A DNA stretch of 64,000 nucleotides. Source: Actinotalea solisilvae. GTDB lineage: Bacteria > Actinomycetota > Actinomycetes > Actinomycetales > Cellulomonadaceae. How positions within the stretch are numbered: the first letter of the stretch is position 1; every line of letters starts with the position of its first letter. Position numbers and translations under genes: made by a program. Shown piece after piece: positions 33,920 to 40,592 of this stretch. The stretch is taken from NCBI RefSeq assembly GCF_016464425.1, contig NZ_JADDKQ010000016.1, forward strand, positions 62,001-126,000. Reading direction: 5' to 3'. Under the pieces are notes generated by a model. That model worked only from the letters and a program-made list of their open reading frames with translations. It did not search any database and was not told the origin of the DNA.

Positions 33920-35539
33920 ATGGCGACAGTCGAGTACAAGCCGCGGGACCGGGGCTTCGAGGTGACCCTCGTCGCGGGCGGTCTCGAGCTGGTTGCTCGG
34001 GGCACCGATCTCGAGACCCCACCCGACGTCACCGGCAGCCCCGTGCTCCTGTCCAACGTCGCGCTCGTGGCGCTCGTGCTCGGCCATGCAGCGAATGAGC
34101 TCGCGTACCGCCGTTCCCGCTCGCCCGAGAAGCGTGCGAATCACCGCAAGGCGGCCGACGTCGAGCGCAAGGACGCCATCGCCCTCGCTGACCTCGTCGT
34201 GCGGCCCGGCGACCGCGTGGTCACGGAGTGGTGCTCCGGGTGCTTCGCGAAGACGAAACACCGACACGTGCGTGGAGCCGACCGGCCACGACGCACCTAC
34301 CTGTGCCAGGAGTGCGGCACCCCGACGGTCGACTGCGCGGTCCTGGGCTGCTCGCACCATGCGGTGATCCGGCGGCGGACTCCGGTCACCCTGTCGTACT
34401 GCGCCGAGCACCGACACGAGATCCCGGGATTCGCGAAGCTCGATGCGACGATCCCGACCCTCGGTGACTACGCCGGATTCCTGGAGCACGACGCCCGCAA
34501 TGCCGTCCGCATCACCAAGGTCGCCGGTGGGATGATCGCCGCTGCGGCAGTCGTCGCGCCCGTGGCTCTGCTCGCTGCACCGGCCCTGGGGGCAGCACTC
34601 GGGAGCTCGGTCGTGGGCGGCTCCCTCACCGGTGCGGCCGCAACCAGTCACGGCCTGGCGATGCTCGGTGGTGGCGCCGTCGCGTCCGGCGGACTCGGCA
34701 TGGCTGGCGGCGTGACGGTCGTGACCGCCACAGGCACGGCGCTCGGAGGCGCACTCGGGGCGGTCACGGCATCTGCCTACACGGCCGCCGACCGCTCCTT
34801 CGCGATCGAGCGCGTGCGCGACGGAGCGGGGACGCCCGTGGTGTTCGCCTCGGGCTTCCTCACCGAGGGCCTCGCCCGGTGGGACGACTGGCGTCGGCTG
34901 GTCGACTCCCGATACCCGGACGCACCGGTCTACCAGGTGCACTGGGGCGCGAAAGAGCTGCGGGACCTCGCGCTCCTTGCCGGGTCCGCCGCGGGCAAGG
35001 TGGCGGTCCACTCGCTCCTCGCCCAGGGCGCCCGCCGGGGAAGCAAGGCCTTCGGTTTCCCCGGGCTCGGGTGGGTGCTGGCCGCGCAGGAGCTCGCCGC
35101 GAATCCCTGGACCGTCGCCAAGGTGAGGGCGGGCATGACCGGCGCGGCGCTCGCCGAGCTGATCGCTCGGACCACTGAGGGCCCGTTCGTCCTCATGGGT
35201 CACAGCCTCGGAGCCCGCGTCATGGTCACGGCAGCGCAGACGCTCGGCACGCGGCAAGGGTCGCCCCGCGTCGAGTCGATGCATCTGCTCGGTGCTGCCG
35301 TCGACCGAGTCGGCGACTGGCGCAGCCTCGAGACGGCGGTGTCCGGCACCGTGTGGAACTACTGGTCGGCGGAGGACTCCGTGCTCCGTTGGGTCTACAA
35401 GACCGCCGAGGCAGGGAAGAGCGCGGTTGGCCACCAGGGCTTCGGGTCGAAGCTCCCACGGATCAAGGACCGCAACGTGAGCCGCACGGTCAGCGGACAC
35501 ACCAGGTACGTCTCCGGGGTAGCGCGGCTGGCTGAGTGA
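33920..35539 (+). CDS. zinc-ribbon plus DUF726-like alpha/beta hydrolase
   Basis: Predicted 539-aa protein. Residues 105-164 hold a Cys/His cluster (C105, C108, C129, C132, C139, C144, H146/H147, C161, H164) that looks like one or two zinc sites. Residues about 200-290 are Gly/Ala-rich and hydrophobic, possibly membrane-inserting. Residues 305-539 form a hydrolase with GFLTEGLARWDDW and nucleophile GHSLG (Ser429), resembling DUF726. The gene has visibly lower GC and more varied codons than its neighbours, suggesting transfer. ATG at 33920 chosen; an in-frame GTG at 33863 is possible. Function unknown. Confidence 0.78.
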   Translation: MATVEYKPRDRGFEVTLVAGGLELVARGTDLETPPDVTGSPVLLSNVALVALVLGHAANELAYRRSRSPEKRANHRKAADVERKDAIALADLVVRPGDRVVTEWCSGCFAKTKHRHVRGADRPRRTYLCQECGTPTVDCAVLGCSHHAVIRRRTPVTLSYCAEHRHEIPGFAKLDATIPTLGDYAGFLEHDARNAVRITKVAGGMIAAAAVVAPVALLAAPALGAALGSSVVGGSLTGAAATSHGLAMLGGGAVASGGLGMAGGVTVVTATGTALGGALGAVTASAYTAADRSFAIERVRDGAGTPVVFASGFLTEGLARWDDWRRLVDSRYPDAPVYQVHWGAKELRDLALLAGSAAGKVAVHSLLAQGARRGSKAFGFPGLGWVLAAQELAANPWTVAKVRAGMTGAALAELIARTTEGPFVLMGHSLGARVMVTAAQTLGTRQGSPRVESMHLLGAAVDRVGDWRSLETAVSGTVWNYWSAEDSVLRWVYKTAEAGKSAVGHQGFGSKLPRIKDRNVSRTVSGHTRYVSGVARLAE

Positions 35540-35620
35540 CACCGACGCCGCCGCGGTGAAGACGACACCCGACCCACAGCTCGCGTCGCCTGGTCCCCGT
35601 CAGCGCGCGTCGGCCACTGG

Positions 35621-36580
35621 CTAGCGTCGTCGCCGGCCGACGGCGGCGACGGTGGCCAGCGCGATCATCGCGGCGGCCACGAGCGTGGCCGGGTGGACGC
35701 CGACGCCCGTCGCGACGTCGATCCCCACGGCGGTCACCATCTGGCCGCCCACGATCGCGAGGGTGAGCGCGAACGTGCCGAGGTGACGCACCGCCCAGGC
35801 GGCACCCACGGTGATCGCGGCCCCGAGCGGGCCGCCGAGGTACAGGTACCAGTGCTCGACCGCCGACGGCAGGACGACGTCCGCGAGCCCGCCCGTGAGC
35901 GCGACCGCCCCGAGGAGCGCGGAGATCGCCGCGGTGCCGCCGATCGCGGTGGTCAGCCCGGCCACGACGGGGTCGCCCGCGAGCTGCGTCACCCGGCCGT
36001 TGCCCGCCTGCTGGCCGGCGAGCGTGACCCCGCCGGCGAACAGCAGCAGCCCCATCACGATCACGGTCCCCGGGTCGGCGGACCGCCCGCCCGAGCCCGC
36101 GAGCACGGCGGTCGCGAGGCCGCCGATCGCCACGACGCCGGCGAGCGCGCGACGGCCGGACAGCGGCAGGCGCGCCGGGACGCCCACGCCGCGCGCGTCG
36201 AGCGCGAGCCCGGACACCGTCTGGCCGGCGACGGACGCGACCGAGGCGATCGCCACGCCGACCACGGGGATCCCCGCGGTCATGGCCAGCACGATCGGGA
36301 TGCCGCACAGGCCGACGGCGTACCACCACCAGCGGCCGTCACGCCGCAGCGTGCGCACCGTTCGCGGCGCCGATCCGCCCGCGACCACCACGACGACGAC
36401 GGTCACGAGCGTGCCGACGTAGGAGAGCCAGCTCGCCGTCAGGGCGCCCGCGCCGGCCGTCGACAGCTGGCCGTTGAGCTGTCCCTGCGCCGCGACGAGC
36501 CCTCCGCAGACCGCCGCGACCAGCACCGCGGGCAGCACCCGCACCACGACGGGCGGTGGGGTCACCGAGGGTGTGGGCAC
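35621..36580 (-). CDS. DMT-superfamily transporter (DUF606-type)
   Basis: Predicted 319-aa membrane protein with about ten helices in two homologous halves. The beginning VLVAAVCGGLVAAQGQLNGQLS and the start of the second half GLLLFAGGVTLAGQQAGNGRV share the Q-x-N-G-x-L pattern of the DUF606 (YdcZ-like) branch of the drug/metabolite transporter family. The substrate is unknown. GTG start at 36578-36580 with TAGGGT 6 nt upstream, so probably leaderless. Confidence 0.88.
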   Translation of the reverse strand: MPTPSVTPPPVVVRVLPAVLVAAVCGGLVAAQGQLNGQLSTAGAGALTASWLSYVGTLVTVVVVVVAGGSAPRTVRTLRRDGRWWWYAVGLCGIPIVLAMTAGIPVVGVAIASVASVAGQTVSGLALDARGVGVPARLPLSGRRALAGVVAIGGLATAVLAGSGGRSADPGTVIVMGLLLFAGGVTLAGQQAGNGRVTQLAGDPVVAGLTTAIGGTAAISALLGAVALTGGLADVVLPSAVEHWYLYLGGPLGAAITVGAAWAVRHLGTFALTLAIVGGQMVTAVGIDVATGVGVHPATLVAAAMIALATVAAVGRRRR

Positions 36581-36586
36581 GTGCGG

Positions 36587-36592
36587 ACCCTA
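36587..36592 (-). promoter_or_regulatory. -10 box of a leaderless promoter for the DMT transporter gene
   Basis: TAGGGT on the minus strand ends 6 nt before the GTG at 36580. Confidence 0.4.
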
Positions 36593-36617
36593 TCGACCGG
36601 ACCGCGATCAGCCTGCG

Positions 36618-36690
36618 TGGGCCCCGTGGGGCTCGAACCCACAACCTACGGATTAAAAGTCCGCAGCTCTGCCAATTGAGCTAGAGGCCC
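36618..36690 (-). tRNA. tRNA-Lys (anticodon TTT)
   Basis: A 73-nt cloverleaf: acceptor GGGCCTC/GGGGCCC, D-loop GCTCAATTGGCAGAGC, anticodon stem GCGGA-CTTTTAA-TCCGT and T-arm GTGGG-TTCGAGC-CCCAC. CCA is not encoded. Confidence 0.95.
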
Positions 36691-36771
36691 GGGGCTGCGG
36701 GACGCGACGGCGCCCGTCTGCCACGCGCACAGCCTAGGTCCGGCCGGCCGCGTCGGGGGCGAGCCGCGCAC

Positions 36772-36867
36772 TCAGCGCATCCAGGGCGGCACGAGCGCCC
36801 AGACGCCCTGGAGGCGCTCCTCGAGCCAGCGGGCGATGCGGTCGAGCAGTCCAGGCGTGCGGTCCAT
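36772..36867 (-). CDS. 31-aa small protein gene
   Basis: A short gene with a very good start: GGGAGG (36879-36874) stands 6 nt before the ATG at 36867. The peptide begins MDRTPGLLDRIARWLEER and ends VWALVPPWMR, an amphipathic helix followed by a hydrophobic, Trp-rich end that could sit on a membrane. It is divergent from the CGNR gene with 118 bp between starts, and the gap contains two dyads. No family is known to me. The ribosome binding site and the helix pattern are the evidence that it is real. Confidence 0.55.
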   Translation of the reverse strand: MDRTPGLLDRIARWLEERLQGVWALVPPWMR

Positions 36868-36887
36868 GACGAGCCTCCCTGTTCTCA

Positions 36888-36940
36888 CACCGGCAAACGG
36901 GTTTGACCGGTGTTGCCACCCTCCGCCGATGCGCAACACC
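36888..36940. promoter_or_regulatory. nested and paired dyads between the small gene and the CGNR gene
   Basis: CACCGG-CAAAC-GG-GTTTG-A-CCGGTG (36888-36912) is a near-perfect 25-bp palindrome. It is followed by GGTGTTGC (36909-36916) and GCAACACC (36933-36940), perfect 8-bp arms 16 nt apart. TGTCAA is repeated at 36941-36946 and 36960-36965. CGNR proteins are thought to bind DNA, so self-control from here is plausible. Confidence 0.55.
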
Positions 36941-36985
36941 TGTCAATGGGTTACGGTGGTGTCAATCTCACGAGGAGGGTCCGCC

Positions 36986-37573
36986 ATGGCAGACGTCGAG
37001 CCGGCGGTACCGCGCGCCGTCGGGCTGGTCCGCGACTTCGTCAACACCTACGAGCCGCAGGTCGACGCGGAGTCCGTCGGGGACCCCGCCGTGCTGGGTC
37101 GGTGGCTCGTCGAGCGCGGCCTCGCCGCACCGGGCACCGCGCTCCACGCCGCCGACGTCGTCCGGGCCCACGTCGTCCGCGAGGGCTTGCGGTCGGTGCT
37201 GCTCGACCACGCGGGTCACGAGCCGGACCCGGCCGCGCTCGCGGCCCTCAACGCGACGCTCGCCGCGTCACCCGTCACGCTGGCCTTCGCGCCCGGCGGC
37301 CACCGCATCGTCGCGCTCGACGGCGACGGCCTCGCGCCGGCGCTCGCCGGGCTGCTCGACGCCGTGCGCGAGGCGGCCGAGGACCAGACCTGGGGGCGGC
37401 TCAAGGTGTGCGCGCGCGACACCTGCCGATGGGCGTTCTACGACGCCTCCCGGAACCAGGCCCGGCGCTGGTGCTCGATGGCCGGGTGCGGCAACACGGT
37501 GAAGATGCGGCGCGCGTACGCCGCCCGGACGGGCCGCGGCCGCCCCGACGCGACCGACGGGTCGGTCGCCTAG
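36986..37573 (+). CDS. CGNR-type zinc-finger protein (ABATE domain), with CGNT instead of CGNR
   Basis: Predicted 195-aa regulator-like protein. The N-terminal ABATE domain begins AVGLVRDFVNTYEP. The C-terminal treble-clef zinc site is KVCARDTCRWAFYD and RRWCSMAGCGNT, with four cysteines in place. The namesake CGNR tetrapeptide reads CGNT here, so the Arg expected to touch DNA is replaced, while KMRRAYAAR behind it is still basic. GAGGAGG 7 nt before the ATG supports the start. Its stop overlaps the stop of the convergent ADP-ribosylglycohydrolase gene. Confidence 0.87.
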   Translation: MADVEPAVPRAVGLVRDFVNTYEPQVDAESVGDPAVLGRWLVERGLAAPGTALHAADVVRAHVVREGLRSVLLDHAGHEPDPAALAALNATLAASPVTLAFAPGGHRIVALDGDGLAPALAGLLDAVREAAEDQTWGRLKVCARDTCRWAFYDASRNQARRWCSMAGCGNTVKMRRAYAARTGRGRPDATDGSVA

Positions 37574-38559
37574 GCCCGCGCCTCCCCGCGCGCCAGCGCG
37601 AGGCCGCGCTCGCCGAGCTCCGCCACCCGCAGGCCGGGCCAGCCGTGGACGACGTCGAGCCAGGCGGCCGGCGCCGCCGACGCGCCCCACCGGGCACCGA
37701 TCAGGGCGCCCGCGATCGCCGCGACCGTGTCCGCGTCGCGTCCGCCGCGCACCGCCGCCTCGAGTCCGGTGACCAGGGGCGTGGTGGGCGCCGCGTCCGG
37801 GCCCGCTGCGCGCGCGGCGACCGTGATCGCCGACCACGCCGCCTGCAGCGCCTCGACCACCCAGCCGTTCTGCGTGAAGTCGGCCGGCTCGCGGGCTTCC
37901 GCCTCATCGAGCCGCCGCGCCCACAGGTCGCGGCGACCCGCGCCGAGGAGGTCCAGCCCGCTGCGGACGTCGAGGACGCCGTCGAGCACCGCGCGCCGGA
38001 GCGCCGCGCACCACAGCACGCACGCGTCGCCCGCGTCGGGGTCGACGTGCGTGAGCTCGCTCACCTCCCGCGCCGCCGTCACCATCGCCGCCTCGTCGTG
38101 GAGGTGCGCGAGCGCGACCGGCGCCGTGCGCATGAGCGACCCGTTGCCACCGGACCGGCCCGTCCGCTCGTGCAGGTCGCGCGCCGCCGCGCGCAGGCCG
38201 TCGGCGGTCACGGTCCCGTCGCGAGCGACCGCCTCGATGATCCGGCTCGTCTGGATGCCGACGTCCCGGGCGGTGGCGCTCCACGCGACCCAGCCGCGCG
38301 CCACGTCGTCCAGCACGTCCGTGAGCGCGACGCCCCGGCGCACCGCGGTCTCCGCCGCCTCGAGCACCACGACGGACATCTGCGTGTCGTCGGTCCACTC
38401 GCCCGGCGCCCAGCCGAGGTCGCCGCCGCCGACCATGCCGACCGGGGCCTCGGGCGCGAGCGGCGGCCCGAACTCGTACGGGGCGCCGAGCGCGTCACCG
38501 CACGCGAGCCCCACGAGGACGCCCGCCGCCCGGTCGGCCTGCGGGGCGTCGAGGATCAC
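37570..38559 (-). CDS. ADP-ribosylglycohydrolase family protein
   Basis: Predicted 329-aa protein of the DraG/ARH fold, which removes ADP-ribose from proteins or small molecules using two Mg ions. The metal sites are visible: GLACGDALGAPYEFGP, EWTDDTQMS (Thr-Asp-Asp) and GRDADTVAAIAGALIGARWG (Asp-x-Asp-Thr). The length fits. I chose the GTG at 38557-38559 with GGTGGA upstream; an upstream in-frame ATG would extend into the decayed repeat. Its 5' end lies 6 bp from a relic of the neighbouring giant operon, so its promoter region may be recent. Confidence 0.9.
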   Translation of the reverse strand: MILDAPQADRAAGVLVGLACGDALGAPYEFGPPLAPEAPVGMVGGGDLGWAPGEWTDDTQMSVVVLEAAETAVRRGVALTDVLDDVARGWVAWSATARDVGIQTSRIIEAVARDGTVTADGLRAAARDLHERTGRSGGNGSLMRTAPVALAHLHDEAAMVTAAREVSELTHVDPDAGDACVLWCAALRRAVLDGVLDVRSGLDLLGAGRRDLWARRLDEAEAREPADFTQNGWVVEALQAAWSAITVAARAAGPDAAPTTPLVTGLEAAVRGGRDADTVAAIAGALIGARWGASAAPAAWLDVVHGWPGLRVAELGERGLALARGEARA

Positions 38560-38564
38560 GCGCG

Positions 38565-38650
38565 CTATTCCACCAGGAAGTCGTACCGGACGCCGCGCGG
38601 TCACCAACCACCACGGCGTCGTCGGGGTCACCGCCCAGCAGCACCCTCAC
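38565..38650 (-). pseudogene. relic of the 3' end of the 578-aa operon gene
   Basis: Positions 38565-38600 match 38855-38890, the last codons and stop of the 578-aa gene, at 33 of 36 bases. A second block (38615-38650) matches the region starting at 39023. About 120 bp between the blocks are missing in the relic and the frame is broken. It is a decayed partial duplicate. Confidence 0.75.
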
Positions 38651-38835
38651 CGCAGGGGACTCGACGGCTCCACACCGTGGGCGTCGAGTGACTGCCGAGC
38701 GACGAGCCAGTCGACAAGGCGTTGCTCGCCGGAGACGAACGTGCACTCCATGTCCACATCAGTGGTGACACACCATGCAAGGTCCTCGGGCCACAGCAGG
38801 CTCGGCGACTGCGTCAGTGCGGCGATGCACCGCAC
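38647..38835 (-). CDS. short hypothetical ORF or gene fragment, 62 aa
   Basis: The frame opens at a GTG at 38833-38835 and reads ALTQSPSLLWPEDLAWCV, then DMECTFVSGEQRLVDWLVA, a natural-looking protein sequence. The DNA has clearly lower GC than its surroundings. There is no good ribosome binding site, and the piece is wedged between the 3' end of the giant operon and the relic of its last gene. It may be the tail of an inserted, truncated gene. Family unknown. Confidence 0.4.
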   Translation of the reverse strand: MRCIAALTQSPSLLWPEDLAWCVTTDVDMECTFVSGEQRLVDWLVARQSLDAHGVEPSSPLR

Positions 38836-38854
38836 CTGCCCGCTCGGCGTCCCA

Positions 38855-40591
38855 CTACTCCACCAGGAAGTCGTAGCGGACGCCGCTCGGCGGCAGCCCG
38901 CTGCTCACGCGCGTCCGGTGCGCCGCCCACACGTGCAGCGACCCGTCGACCCACCGCGCCGCCTGGTAGGACCGCTGCACCACGAGGCCGCCCGTCGGCA
39001 CCTCCTCCTCCGGGATCAGCAGGGCGCCGTCAGGGTCGCCGCCCAGCAGCCGGGTCACGCTGCGGACCACCCGCCGGCCGCCGTCGAGCTCGAGCACCGC
39101 GCCGCGCGCGAGCGCCGTCTGGGCGCCGTCCACGCGCACCGGCAGCAGCGGGATCCAGTGCGGCGGCGGCGCCTGGGCCAGGTGGTAGTCCGGCGCGACG
39201 TCGGGGTCGCCGGGCGGCTCGGGCGGTCGGGTCGTGCCGAGCTCGACCCCGGTCTGCAGCGGCGTCTCGACGACCTGCTCGACCGCCCAGCCGAGGTTCG
39301 CGAGCTCGTCGCGCGCCAGCACCACCCGCTCGACCACGGGCCCGACGACGGGCTGCGCGAGGCGCGGCGTGAGGTAGAGCAGGTTGGTGATCGGCACGCC
39401 CTCGGGCTCGTCGTCGTCGACCGGCATCGCGTGCTGGAACAGCCCCCACCGCTCGGACGGCCCGAGGCGGTGGTCGCCGTGCGGCCGCAGCAGCGTGCGC
39501 GTGCCGAACGTGTCCGTGACCACGAGCGACGTCGCGTGGACCAGGTGCCCCACGGGCAGGTCGACGCCGACGACGAACCAGTCGTTGCCCCAGCCCGAGA
39601 GCGTCTCGATGAGCAGCAGCTGGCCGAGGTCGGTCTCGGCGGGCCGCAGCGCGGCGAGGTTGAGCCGGCCGTCCTCGAGCTCCCAGAACCGCCGCGCGGG
39701 CAGCCCGGGCGCCGTCACGGGCGCGGGTATGACCGTGCGCGTGACGGCGCGCCCGGCCTCGGCCGGCGTCGTGCCCAGGTTGACCTCGCCGTTGACGTCG
39801 AGCTCGTACCAGTCGAGCGTGTCGCTGTCGTAGCGGTGCGCGGTGAGCGTCGTCTCGCCCGCGGGGTCGGCGGTGCGCCGTGCGGCGATCGACGCGGTGT
39901 GCTCGAACCGGGCGGGCTGCCAGCTCGTGGCCGCGGGATCGGCGTCGGCGAACAGCCCTGCGACCAGCCGGAGCCACTCGGCACCCGCCGCGCGCAGCTC
40001 GGCGCGGTCCCCGGGGTCGACGTCGACGCCCAGCCGCAGGAGGTCGTGCGCCTCGAGCTCGCCGCGCAGGCGCCGGCCGTCGAGGCTGCGGCCCGCGTGC
40101 AGGCGCGCGTAGCCCGCCGTCGCGGGGTCGAGCGCCGCGAGCACCTCCGGCGCGGGCTCGGGCACCGCGTACGCGCGCACGACGTCGGCTGCGTAGTCGC
40201 GCGACGTCGTCTGGCGCGCGAGCACCCGCAGGAAGAGCCGGCCCGTGTCGACCGCGAGCCGCACACCCTCGGCCGTCGCCGCCGACGACGGGAGGGGTGC
40301 GCCCGCGCGCTCGACGAGCGTCTCGAACGGCGCCGCGGTCGCGTCGAACCGGTCGGCCTGGAGCGCCGTGTCGGCCGGCACGGGCCCGGCGACGAAGCGC
40401 GTCGGCAGGGTCGCGACGCCGCGCCAGCGCGCGACCACGGGCGTGCCGCCGTCGTGCCCCGCGAACTCCCCGACCTGCCACTGCCGGGCGAGCAGCCACA
40501 GCGGGTCCGCGACGGGCGCGGCCGCGCCGTCGGCGACGTCCGGCCGCATCGGGTCCGGCTCGAGCCGCGCGAAGGTGGTGATCGAGGCCAC
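38855..40591 (-). CDS. giant-operon gene 5: uncharacterised 578-aa protein
   Basis: Soluble, no signal peptide or membrane helix. It begins ASITTFARLEPDPMRPDVADG and continues with DPLWLLARQWQVGEFAGHDGG, a phrase I have seen in uncharacterised proteins of several bacterial phyla but cannot tie to a function. The rest is mixed alpha/beta with many Trp/Arg near RRFWELEDGRLNLAAL, SGWGNDWFVVGVDLP and GVRYDFLVE at the end. The GTG at 40591 lies 1 nt behind the stop of gene 4 with GGGGGA 6 nt upstream, so it is coupled. It is the last gene of the operon; a relic of its 3' end lies 255 bp further on. Confidence 0.82.
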   Translation of the reverse strand: MASITTFARLEPDPMRPDVADGAAAPVADPLWLLARQWQVGEFAGHDGGTPVVARWRGVATLPTRFVAGPVPADTALQADRFDATAAPFETLVERAGAPLPSSAATAEGVRLAVDTGRLFLRVLARQTTSRDYAADVVRAYAVPEPAPEVLAALDPATAGYARLHAGRSLDGRRLRGELEAHDLLRLGVDVDPGDRAELRAAGAEWLRLVAGLFADADPAATSWQPARFEHTASIAARRTADPAGETTLTAHRYDSDTLDWYELDVNGEVNLGTTPAEAGRAVTRTVIPAPVTAPGLPARRFWELEDGRLNLAALRPAETDLGQLLLIETLSGWGNDWFVVGVDLPVGHLVHATSLVVTDTFGTRTLLRPHGDHRLGPSERWGLFQHAMPVDDDEPEGVPITNLLYLTPRLAQPVVGPVVERVVLARDELANLGWAVEQVVETPLQTGVELGTTRPPEPPGDPDVAPDYHLAQAPPPHWIPLLPVRVDGAQTALARGAVLELDGGRRVVRSVTRLLGGDPDGALLIPEEEVPTGGLVVQRSYQAARWVDGSLHVWAAHRTRVSSGLPPSGVRYDFLVE

Positions 40592-40592
40592 G

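Noticed and set aside
36618-36690. tRNA-Lys as attachment site of an integrated element carrying the DUF726 gene
   Set aside because: No integrase, no duplicated tRNA end and no direct repeat pair were found around 33.6-36.7 kb.
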